Program-made: the position numbers and the translations under genes | In this document: in pieces, positions 41,732-47,431 of the stretch | How positions within the stretch are numbered: the first letter of the stretch is position 1 | Layout: the number at the start of each line of letters is the position of its first letter | Origin: Ruminococcus sp. | Lineage (GTDB): Bacteria > Bacillota > Clostridia > Oscillospirales > Ruminococcaceae | Reading direction: 5' to 3' | Assembly (NCBI GenBank): GCA_017470535.1 | Contig: JAFUYP010000008.1 | Coordinates: 1 to 47,431, forward strand | DNA length: 47,431 bases | Notes under the pieces: model-generated | Database searches by the model: none | Seen by the model: only the letters and a program-made list of their open reading frames with translations | What the model was told of the DNA's origin: nothing

Positions 41732-42655
41732 GTTTTGTGCTGTGAGCTTTGTGTACAGCAGCGGTATAGCTGTAAAGGCTGATACACCTGTAAGTATAAA
41801 CAATGGATACACTGCCAGCTGCTCCGACGGTATCAGGAATGCCAGCACCGACAATGCGGCGGCAGGCGGAATAAATGCGGCTGTTTTTTTCATTATAATA
41901 AATACTATCACTGTTGTTGCGGCGACTGCGATAAACTCATATATCCCGAGCATAGCAGACAGGTATCTTGTTACTGTGCCGGTCACGGTGCAGGCGGTGA
42001 TGACGGAGCAGACAAGCACCGGGCTTTTCCGAGCCTTTGAGCCGGGCTTCCAGAACTCCGTAAATGCGACAAGCAGCGGCGGAGCGACTATCAGCTTGCA
42101 GCCTGTGCTGACAGCGATGATCATTACGATGCTTCCGGTAAGCCAGCGTATAAGCATATCAGTTATGACAATTTTGTCAGGTAAAGGCTCAGGCGTGAAT
42201 GTGCTTACCTCTGACAGACCGAAGTGACAGAATGTTCTTCTTAGCATTATTATAGCCGTTGTCAGTATGACCGCCGATACCGGGTACAGAAATGACTTTG
42301 TTTGCAGCATCACAGGCAGCACGATCGATGAGATCAGCGGCGCAAATGTCGTGCCGGAGAACACAAGCATGAGCGATGCCAAAAGAAATGCCATACACAT
42401 CTGCACTGCAAGCGGCAAAGGTATGACCTGAACTATGAGCAGTCCTGTCACCGAGCCGGCGGCTATGGTCAGAAGCAGCCGCAGATCATTTGTTTTCCAG
42501 CAAAGCCTTGGCGATATGAGAGAGCCTGCGGCAATGGCAGCTATCTCCGGGAAGAGTATCTCTTTTTCTCCTGTAAGCTCCGACACGGCTGCCATAGCGG
42601 CTATAAGCAGCACCGCAGCCGCTGCCGGCAGAGCCTTGAAAATATCCTTTTGCAC
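41717..42655 (-). CDS. polytopic membrane protein, possibly HPP family
   Basis: 312 aa with about ten hydrophobic segments covering almost the whole length and very short loops. KEILFPEIAAIAAGSLISP (about 31-49) and the following repeated small-residue helices resemble clostridial HPP-family proteins, some of which transport nitrite or are uncharacterised. The match is from memory of the pattern only. The GTG start has AAGGAAG upstream, and a clear promoter lies 40 bp further. Confidence 0.65.
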   Translation of the reverse strand: MQKDIFKALPAAAAVLLIAAMAAVSELTGEKEILFPEIAAIAAGSLISPRLCWKTNDLRLLLTIAAGSVTGLLIVQVIPLPLAVQMCMAFLLASLMLVFSGTTFAPLISSIVLPVMLQTKSFLYPVSAVILTTAIIMLRRTFCHFGLSEVSTFTPEPLPDKIVITDMLIRWLTGSIVMIIAVSTGCKLIVAPPLLVAFTEFWKPGSKARKSPVLVCSVITACTVTGTVTRYLSAMLGIYEFIAVAATTVIVFIIMKKTAAFIPPAAALSVLAFLIPSEQLAVYPLFILTGVSAFTAIPLLYTKLTAQNKDQP

Positions 42656-42693
42656 ATAAGCACTTCCTTGTTATGATAATAAAGACAAATACT

Positions 42694-42722
42694 ATTATAC
42701 CCTGCTGCAAATGTTTTTTCAA
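42694..42722 (-). promoter_or_regulatory. promoter of polytopic membrane protein gene
   Basis: Minus strand TTGAAA (42717-42722), 17-bp spacer, TATAAT (42694-42699). Confidence 0.78.
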
Positions 42723-42739
42723 CGCATTATTGTTAATTT

Positions 42740-42866
42740 TAAGGCATTGCCGGTCGAAGCCGAAAGGCGGTAGTTTAGCGGTGATGATCTAAGCCTTGCT
42801 TTAATGCAGGGCCAACTGCACCGTAATCAAGTAATGCTCACCCCCGGCAGAAACTCTGCCGGGGGT
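42740..42866. other. structured intergenic region, possible small RNA
   Basis: About 127 bp with three clear stems: a GTTTAG/CTAAGC hairpin, GCCTTGC-TTTAAT-GCAGGGC (7 bp, one G-U), and a GC-rich 12-bp hairpin ACCCCCGGCAGA/TCTGCCGGGGGT (42840-42866). The last may terminate transcription on either strand, though T-runs are poor. It lies upstream of the promoter at 42694 and after the amidase stop. I could not match it to a known riboswitch. Confidence 0.4.
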
Positions 42867-42874
42867 GTCTTGTA

Positions 42875-43621
42875 TCATGACTTGTTTTCTTCTGAGCTGC
42901 CGGCTTTGGAGTTTATATAATCATTCACCCCGAAAAGCAATGTCATAGCCATGTGCTTCTGATAGACGGGAGTTTCAAGACGTGCCGCCTCGCTCTCGTT
43001 GGATAAAAAACCGCACTCTGCCATAACTGCCGGGCAGTTTGCATTGTCAAGCAAAAACAGCTCATCACCGACCGGCTTTGTTTCACGCTCGTTGTCGGGC
43101 TGCAAGGTGCTTACTATCCTTGCTTTTATGGACTCTGCAAGTGCGTGTGCGTCCTCGCTCTTTTTGGAATAAAAGACTTGCGCTCCGCTGTATTTTGAGT
43201 CGGTGAACTGGTTCTGATGTATCGACACGGCGACTGCATCCTTGTACTTGTTGATGATAGCGAGCCTGTTGTCCATGTCAGACTTTTTCTGATTTGCAAG
43301 CCCTGTCACGCCCTCATCATGGATAGAAACATCGCTCTCCCTTGTGCATACGACATCGTATCCGAGCACGAATGCAGCATCACGCATAGTCTGTAAGATG
43401 CTCAGGTTTATGCCTTTTTCGGGTGTGCCGTCAACGCTTAAACAGCCGCCGTCCGCACCGCCGTGACCGGCATCAATGACCAGCACCTGCCGCTTGAATG
43501 CCACCGGCACTGCTGTCCCGGATACAGGCGTGCTGCCGCCGGGTGAGTCTGAAAACACTGCTGCCATGCAGATACATATTATAGCACCGCCAAGGATAAT
43601 AAGCTGCTGTATTTTTTTCAA
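42875..43621 (-). CDS. N-acetylmuramoyl-L-alanine amidase, CwlD-like
   Basis: 248 aa from a TTG at 43621, preceded by AAAGAGGGAG. Upstream codons in frame would run into the divergent promoter and have no ribosome site. A signal or anchor helix (about 5-25) leads to an Amidase_3 domain with zinc ligands His (VIDAGHGGADGG), Glu (TPEKGINLS) and His (VSIHQNQF), and the catalytic Glu in MAECGFLSNESEA. It cleaves the peptide stem from muramic acid. CwlD-type enzymes make muramic lactam in spore cortex, but a general wall-lytic role is equally possible. Confidence 0.9.
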   Translation of the reverse strand: MKKIQQLIILGGAIICICMAAVFSDSPGGSTPVSGTAVPVAFKRQVLVIDAGHGGADGGCLSVDGTPEKGINLSILQTMRDAAFVLGYDVVCTRESDVSIHDEGVTGLANQKKSDMDNRLAIINKYKDAVAVSIHQNQFTDSKYSGAQVFYSKKSEDAHALAESIKARIVSTLQPDNERETKPVGDELFLLDNANCPAVMAECGFLSNESEAARLETPVYQKHMAMTLLFGVNDYINSKAGSSEENKS

Positions 43622-43681
43622 ATGTATCACTCCCTCTTTTTGTAAATTGTATGCGGACAGAATAATTATTATGCTCAGCAC

Positions 43682-43710
43682 TTGACGTATCAGAAAAGTG
43701 CTGTTATAAT
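43682..43710 (+). promoter_or_regulatory. promoter of Gfo/Idh/MocA gene
   Basis: TTGACG (43682-43687), 17-bp spacer, TATAAT (43705-43710), 32 bp before the start codon. Confidence 0.85.
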
Positions 43711-43742
43711 AGAGTAAATACTTCTGACAAAGGGGGATAAAC

Positions 43743-44726
43743 ATGGAAAAAATAAACTGGGCAATAATGGGAACAGGCAGGATAGCGCATACCTTTGCGC
43801 AGGCACTCAAAGGTCTTGATGATGCAGAGCTTTACGCAGTCGGCTCAAGGAGCAGTGAAAAGGCTAAGCAGTTTGCAGATGAATTTGGTTTTGAAAAGGC
43901 ATACGACAGCTATGACGAGCTTGTAAAGGATAAGGATATAGACATAGTTTATATCGCAACGCCTATGTCGGCGCATTATCAAAACACTATGTTATGCCTT
44001 GAAAACTCACTTAATGTTTTCTGTGAAAAGTCAGCAGCGCTCAGCAGCTCACAGCTTGAAAAAATGATAGCGCTTGCAAAGGAAAAACAGCTTTTCTTTA
44101 TGGAGGCTATGTGGATGAAATGCCGCCCGACGTACTTAAAAGCGCTGGAGTGGGTAAGGTCCGGCAGGATAGGGAAGGTAAGATACGTCAAGGCGGATTT
44201 CTGCAACCTTGTAAAGTATGACCGCAGCGACAGGCTTTTTGCGCCCGAGTGCGGCGGAGGAGCGCTGCTTGATCTGTCGGTATATCCTCTTACACTTGTG
44301 TATGATGTTTTAGGCGTGCCGAAGGAGATAATATCAGCTGCCCACATTGGCGCAGACGGAGTAGACCTCTCAGACAGTATTATGCTTAACTACGACGGTG
44401 CATTTGCATCAGTTGATTCGGGCTTTGAGATGCCCTGTATAAACCGTGCTGTAATATCCGGCGATAAGGGGAGCATAGTTTTTGCAGACTGGTTCTTCTG
44501 CTGCTGCGAGATAACGCTTTATGACAGTGAGGGCAACGAGATAGAAAGATCAGCTATCCCCAATGAGATAAACGGCTACGAGTACGAGATAAGAGAAGCT
44601 CATAGATGCCTGCGTGAAAAAGCCCCCGAAAGCACTCTTGTACCGCATAAGAGCACAAAGGACGTTATGAGCATAATGGACGAGTGCAGACGCCAGTGGT
44701 CAATGAAGTTCCCGGGCGAGGAATAG
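43743..44726 (+). CDS. Gfo/Idh/MocA family oxidoreductase
   Basis: 327-aa NAD(P)-dependent sugar or inositol-type dehydrogenase. Rossmann loop IMGTGRIAHTFAQAL (about 8-22), YIATPMSAHYQNTMLCLE, and CEKSAALS in place of the usual EKP motif (about 93-100). The C-terminal alpha/beta substrate domain has GGGALLDLSVYPL with the conserved Asp and Tyr. It is typical of the dihydrodiol dehydrogenase/YrbE-like subgroup. The substrate is unknown. AAAGGGGG precedes the ATG, and the next gene starts 3 bp after its stop. Confidence 0.9.
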   Translation: MEKINWAIMGTGRIAHTFAQALKGLDDAELYAVGSRSSEKAKQFADEFGFEKAYDSYDELVKDKDIDIVYIATPMSAHYQNTMLCLENSLNVFCEKSAALSSSQLEKMIALAKEKQLFFMEAMWMKCRPTYLKALEWVRSGRIGKVRYVKADFCNLVKYDRSDRLFAPECGGGALLDLSVYPLTLVYDVLGVPKEIISAAHIGADGVDLSDSIMLNYDGAFASVDSGFEMPCINRAVISGDKGSIVFADWFFCCCEITLYDSEGNEIERSAIPNEINGYEYEIREAHRCLREKAPESTLVPHKSTKDVMSIMDECRRQWSMKFPGEE

Positions 44727-44729
44727 GCT

Positions 44730-45317
44730 ATGTCTGAGTTTTTTACTCATTACGGGGCTTTTATCATCGCCTGTATAATATTTATCGGTATGTGGGTACT
44801 CAGCCTGTATGCCACACATAACGGCAGATCGGGTGCGCCGTTTATCGGCGGTATCGCTATGATAATGGGCGGACTTTCAACGCCGCATAAGTGGCTGGCA
44901 CTTTTAGGGCTGCTTGATTATATTACCTTTGCGATCATTTACTCTTTCATTGACGGTGAAAGGTACGCAAGACGCAACGAGCGCTTTATAAAAGCCTTTG
45001 AAAAACACGGCTTCTCCACAGTGCCTAAGGAGTATAAGGACAAGCATATCTCTGTCAAGGCAGGCGATGATGAGCCGCTCGTGTGGGATTACTGCGAGAA
45101 CCGCCCATACGGACTGAGGACGCCTGATGTGTTTTTTGCGATATGCTATGATGAAAAGACCGAAAAGCGCACACTGCTCGTTGACACAGGCAAAAAGGAC
45201 AGCGAGATAAAAGCCGTCCCCCTTATCTATGACAGCATCGAGATAAAGGGGTATAAGAAAACGTTTTTAAATAAAGCGCAAACGGTGTCTGTGATGATAA
45301 AAATTGACCATGAATAA
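44730..45317 (+). CDS. small membrane protein of unknown function
   Basis: 195 aa. Two or three hydrophobic segments fill the first 75 residues (AFIIACIIFIGMWVLSLY, IGGIAMIMGGLS, WLALLGLLDYITFAIIYSF). A cytoplasmic-looking C-terminal domain (about 80-195) is mixed in charge. It is co-transcribed with the oxidoreductase (3-bp gap). I do not recognise the family. The C-terminal part has beta-strand character (VFFAICYDEKTEKRTLLVD). Confidence 0.75.
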   Translation: MSEFFTHYGAFIIACIIFIGMWVLSLYATHNGRSGAPFIGGIAMIMGGLSTPHKWLALLGLLDYITFAIIYSFIDGERYARRNERFIKAFEKHGFSTVPKEYKDKHISVKAGDDEPLVWDYCENRPYGLRTPDVFFAICYDEKTEKRTLLVDTGKKDSEIKAVPLIYDSIEIKGYKKTFLNKAQTVSVMIKIDHE

Positions 45318-45321
45318 CAAT

Positions 45322-45350
45322 GACCGCAGCGGAATAATGCTGCGGTCTTT
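45322..45350 (+). terminator. terminator of oxidoreductase operon
   Basis: GACCGCAGC (45322-45330), 8-nt loop, GCTGCGGTC (45339-45347), then TTT. Confidence 0.78.
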
Positions 45351-45655
45351 ACGTTTTCGTGATAATAATATTTTCCTATAAAAGCGAAAAAGCAGTCCCT
45401 ATTGGAACCGCCCTTCATGAAAAGTATTTATTCAACAATTACATTATACACCCTTTGCCGTGTCAATTAAAGTAAATAATAAGTTTTTTTTGTAAATAAT
45501 ATGTAAATCGACTCGATTTGGCGCAAACGGCGTAGATACGCCGTTTTAAAATAGTTAAACGTTTTAAATAACGGCTTTGGTTATTTTGAGTAAACTTTTA
45601 ACTAAAAATATTCATACCGGTTCGCTCCGGTTTTACTGCACGAAACCGTTTACTC
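45351..45655. other. AT-rich intergenic region
   Basis: No gene seen. A hairpin AAACGGCGT/ACGCCGTTT (45525-45546) is followed by TAAAATAG. AAACGTTTTAA at about 45555-45566 recurs as AAAACGTTTTAA near 45717-45728, downstream of the promoter at 45656, and might be a pair of LacI-type operator half-sites. This is weak evidence. Confidence 0.35.
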
Positions 45656-45684
45656 TTGACAAGGGTAAAATAATGTGTTATAAT
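45656..45684 (+). promoter_or_regulatory. consensus promoter of DUF3592-like gene
   Basis: TTGACA (45656-45661), 17-bp spacer, TATAAT (45679-45684), about 65 bp before the start codon. Confidence 0.88.
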
Positions 45685-45748
45685 TTTTAATAATTTTAGT
45701 ATATTCCTATTTACGAAAACGTTTTAAGAAAAGTCGGAGGAATGACTT

Positions 45749-46240
45749 ATGTCAATGAAAAAGGGTGCGATCGTATTTTTTCTTTTAACAGTGATGTCAC
45801 TTGCGGCAGCCGTTTTCGGCGGGGTGACGTATTTTACGCAAAAGCATAAATACGATGAATTTGTCGATTCCTGTACTGCCGTTATCGACGGCAAGGTCAT
45901 AAGCTGCGAGAGCTTTTACAGAGGAAGCTACACAAGAGGCGGCGGTCATAACAGGAGCGAGCCTCACAGTCACAGGGATAATACATATTATAATATTGTT
46001 GTCGGCTTTACGGTGAATAATGTAGACTACACCTCCTCATTTGAACAGACCACCGATATGGCAGTGGACACCGTTGTGCAGGTGCATTACTGCCCTGAGC
46101 GCCCGACTGACAATTACACAGGCGATGAGCCTGACAAGACGTATGATGAGACTTTGTTTGTGCTGGGTATCGTAGCGTCAGTGGTGTTCGGTGCGGTGTC
46201 TGTGCTGATGCTCAAAAATATCCGCAGCAGCCCATACTGA
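45749..46240 (+). CDS. DUF3592-like membrane protein
   Basis: 163 aa. One membrane helix at each end (about 8-28 and 137-157) flanks an outside-facing middle domain. The layout and the segments NIVVGFTVNNVDYTSSFEQT and VVQVHYCPERPTDNY fit DUF3592 (function unknown), whose members read as short membrane-tethered beta domains. A His/Arg/Gly-rich loop (GGGHNRSEPHSHRD) could bind metal. GGAGG stands 8 nt before the ATG. The gene is alone, between its own consensus promoter and that of nadA. Confidence 0.75.
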   Translation: MSMKKGAIVFFLLTVMSLAAAVFGGVTYFTQKHKYDEFVDSCTAVIDGKVISCESFYRGSYTRGGGHNRSEPHSHRDNTYYNIVVGFTVNNVDYTSSFEQTTDMAVDTVVQVHYCPERPTDNYTGDEPDKTYDETLFVLGIVASVVFGAVSVLMLKNIRSSPY

Positions 46241-46245
46241 ACCAC

Positions 46246-46274
46246 TTGACATCGGGGCAGATAAATACTATAAT
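46246..46274 (+). promoter_or_regulatory. nadA promoter
   Basis: TTGACA (46246-46251), 17-bp spacer, TATAAT (46269-46274), a full consensus, 32 bp before the start codon. No NadR/NiaR-type operator was identified. Confidence 0.88.
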
Positions 46275-46306
46275 ATTAATAAGATGACCCGAAAGGAGCA
46301 GTTAAA

Positions 46307-47239
46307 ATGACAGTATATGAAGTAAAGAATAAAATAGAAGAGCTTAAAAAGCAAAAGGATATATGTATACTTGCACACAGCTACGAATCAAGGGATATAA
46401 TAGAGGTCGCTGATTTCGTAGGTGACAGCTACAAGCTGAGCGTTGATGCATCAAAGGTAAAGAATAAAAATATCGTTTTCGCCGGCGTGCATTTTATGGC
46501 ACAGACTGCAAAAATGCTCTCGCCCGACAAACACGTTTATATGCCAAATACCGAAGCAGGCTGCCGCATGGCAGAGCAGATGGATACAGATACCCTTGCC
46601 GGCATGAAAGCAGCCGAGCCTGACAGACTTGTGGTAGCGTATATAAATACCACTGCCGAGCTTAAAACGCTCTGCGATGTGTGCGTGACATCATCAAGCG
46701 CTGTAAGGATAGTAAAGGGTCTGAAAGAAAAGAAGATACTGTTTATCCCCGACTGCAACTTAGGGTCTTTTGTTCAGAAAGCCTGCCCCGACAAGGATAT
46801 AAAGCTCTTTAACGGCGGCTGCCCGGCTCATGCGGTAGTTACCCGTGATGAGGCTGTGAAGGCAAAAGCCGATCACCCGAATGCACTTTTGCTCGTACAC
46901 CCCGAGTGCCGTGCAGAGGTCACAGAGCTTGCAGATTATGTAGGCTCTACCAGCGGTATAATGGATTTTGCCAAAAAGAGCGACAACAAGGAATTTATCA
47001 TCGGTACAGAGATGTCGATAGCTGAGCATTTGCAGTTTGAATGTCCCGATAAGCGCTTCTACCTGCTCTCTAAAAACATCATCTGCCCGAATATGAAGCT
47101 CACGACACTTATGGACGTTTACAGGATATGTGATGACATAGATACCGATAACGCCCAAGACCGTGAGATATTAATGAGCGACGAGCTTATCTCAAAAGCT
47201 AAAGTCTGCATCGATAAGATGATACAACTCGGCGGCTGA
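46307..47239 (+). CDS. nadA: quinolinate synthase NadA
   Basis: 310-aa iron-sulfur enzyme condensing iminoaspartate with dihydroxyacetone phosphate to quinolinate, the second step of de novo NAD synthesis. The three cluster cysteines are Cys86 (EAGCRMA), Cys201 (HPECRAEV) and Cys260 (IICPNMK), and LAHSYESRDI near the start binds substrate. The length is typical of the short Firmicute form. AAAGGAG precedes the ATG. No nadB or nadC lies upstream; they might follow beyond the window, although a repeat element begins 57 bp downstream. Confidence 0.95.
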   Translation: MTVYEVKNKIEELKKQKDICILAHSYESRDIIEVADFVGDSYKLSVDASKVKNKNIVFAGVHFMAQTAKMLSPDKHVYMPNTEAGCRMAEQMDTDTLAGMKAAEPDRLVVAYINTTAELKTLCDVCVTSSSAVRIVKGLKEKKILFIPDCNLGSFVQKACPDKDIKLFNGGCPAHAVVTRDEAVKAKADHPNALLLVHPECRAEVTELADYVGSTSGIMDFAKKSDNKEFIIGTEMSIAEHLQFECPDKRFYLLSKNIICPNMKLTTLMDVYRICDDIDTDNAQDREILMSDELISKAKVCIDKMIQLGG

Positions 47240-47296
47240 TAAAAACAACACCTGCCGTGGTCATAGGCAGCGGTTTAAAGAGGTCTGTGCGTTCTA

Positions 47297-47431
47297 CTGG
47301 GGGAAACCCTTTTGAAAAAGGGTTATCCCCCAGACCCCCTTCCTAAAACTTTTGACCCATTTTTTCATAAAGGGCATATATGCCCTTTATGAAAAAATAA
47401 ATTGAAAGTCTTTGGAAAGGGGTTCGGGGGA
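47297..47431. repeat. three-hairpin dispersed repeat, copy 2 (cut by window end)
   Basis: Nearly identical to 13680-13814: same first hairpin, same perfect 40-bp palindrome (about 47359-47398) and same GGAAAGGGGTTCGGGGGA at the end. The differences cluster in the linkers beside the palindrome. The third hairpin lies beyond the window. Confidence 0.88.

Noticed and set aside
42740-42866. Known riboswitch such as fluoride, THF or cobalamin
   Set aside because: I could not place the conserved core of any of these classes, and the region is not in the leader of the downstream gene.
42875-43810. 311-aa start for the amidase
   Set aside because: It would overlap the divergent gene's promoter and coding start; the TTG at 43621 has a good ribosome site and a signal peptide follows.

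Overview
The window looks like chromosomal DNA from a Ruminococcus-type member of the Oscillospiraceae (Firmicutes). Two secreted proteins end in paired type I dockerin repeats (VNINDVLLIQQ-type), the hallmark of cellulosome-forming ruminococci. A CfqX-type AAA protein, an IspH-S1 fusion, DUF4830 and DUF6147-like proteins and many TTGACA-17-TATAAT promoters also fit a low-to-mid GC Firmicute. No plasmid or phage backbone is visible.

Layout. 1-17 kb is a mostly plus-strand housekeeping block: an FtsK/SpoIIIE translocase, a YgiQ radical SAM protein, a DUF3006 protein, an RpiR-type regulator, a BaiN-like flavoprotein, a Cmk-PlsC fusion, an IspH-S1 fusion, a class A PBP, an RlmL-like methyltransferase, a TerB-like/CfqX AAA protein and a HAD phosphatase. 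17-29 kb is accessory and metabolic: a dockerin lectin-like protein, an iron alcohol dehydrogenase, a class B PBP, xylulokinase, a CDF transporter with an OhrR-like regulator, glutathione peroxidase, and a large LRR/Ig-like/dockerin surface protein. 29-31 kb has an XRE regulator divergent from a membrane protein gene with overlapping promoters, an ABC ATPase without a permease, and tRNA-Arg(ACG).

31.0-39.3 kb is visibly AT-richer and is bracketed by two nearly identical 45-bp copies of the hairpin that follows tRNA-Arg. I read it as an acquired island. It encodes a secreted protein translationally coupled to two FtsX-like permeases and an ATPase (a layout like lactococcin-972 loci), a small secreted protein behind an intrinsic terminator, a sigma/anti-sigma pair preceded by a possible 37-codon leader ORF, and a 748-aa cytoplasmic protein joining a DnaA-like AAA+ ATPase to many leucine-rich repeats. 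That last protein is the strongest candidate for something undescribed, because its NTPase-LRR order resembles NLR/STAND immune sensors. 38.9-40.3 kb is a gene graveyard with two recognisable protein fragments and MITE ends.

40.4-47.4 kb returns to ordinary genes: a secreted nuclease lipoprotein, an HPP-like membrane protein, a CwlD-type amidase, a Gfo/Idh/MocA oxidoreductase, two small membrane proteins and quinolinate synthase NadA. Dispersed repeats are prominent: a three-hairpin element of about 165 bp at 13680-13842 with a second copy running off the window end, an inverted-repeat MITE at 41484-41657 with solo ends elsewhere, and AATGCACAATT-type repeats.
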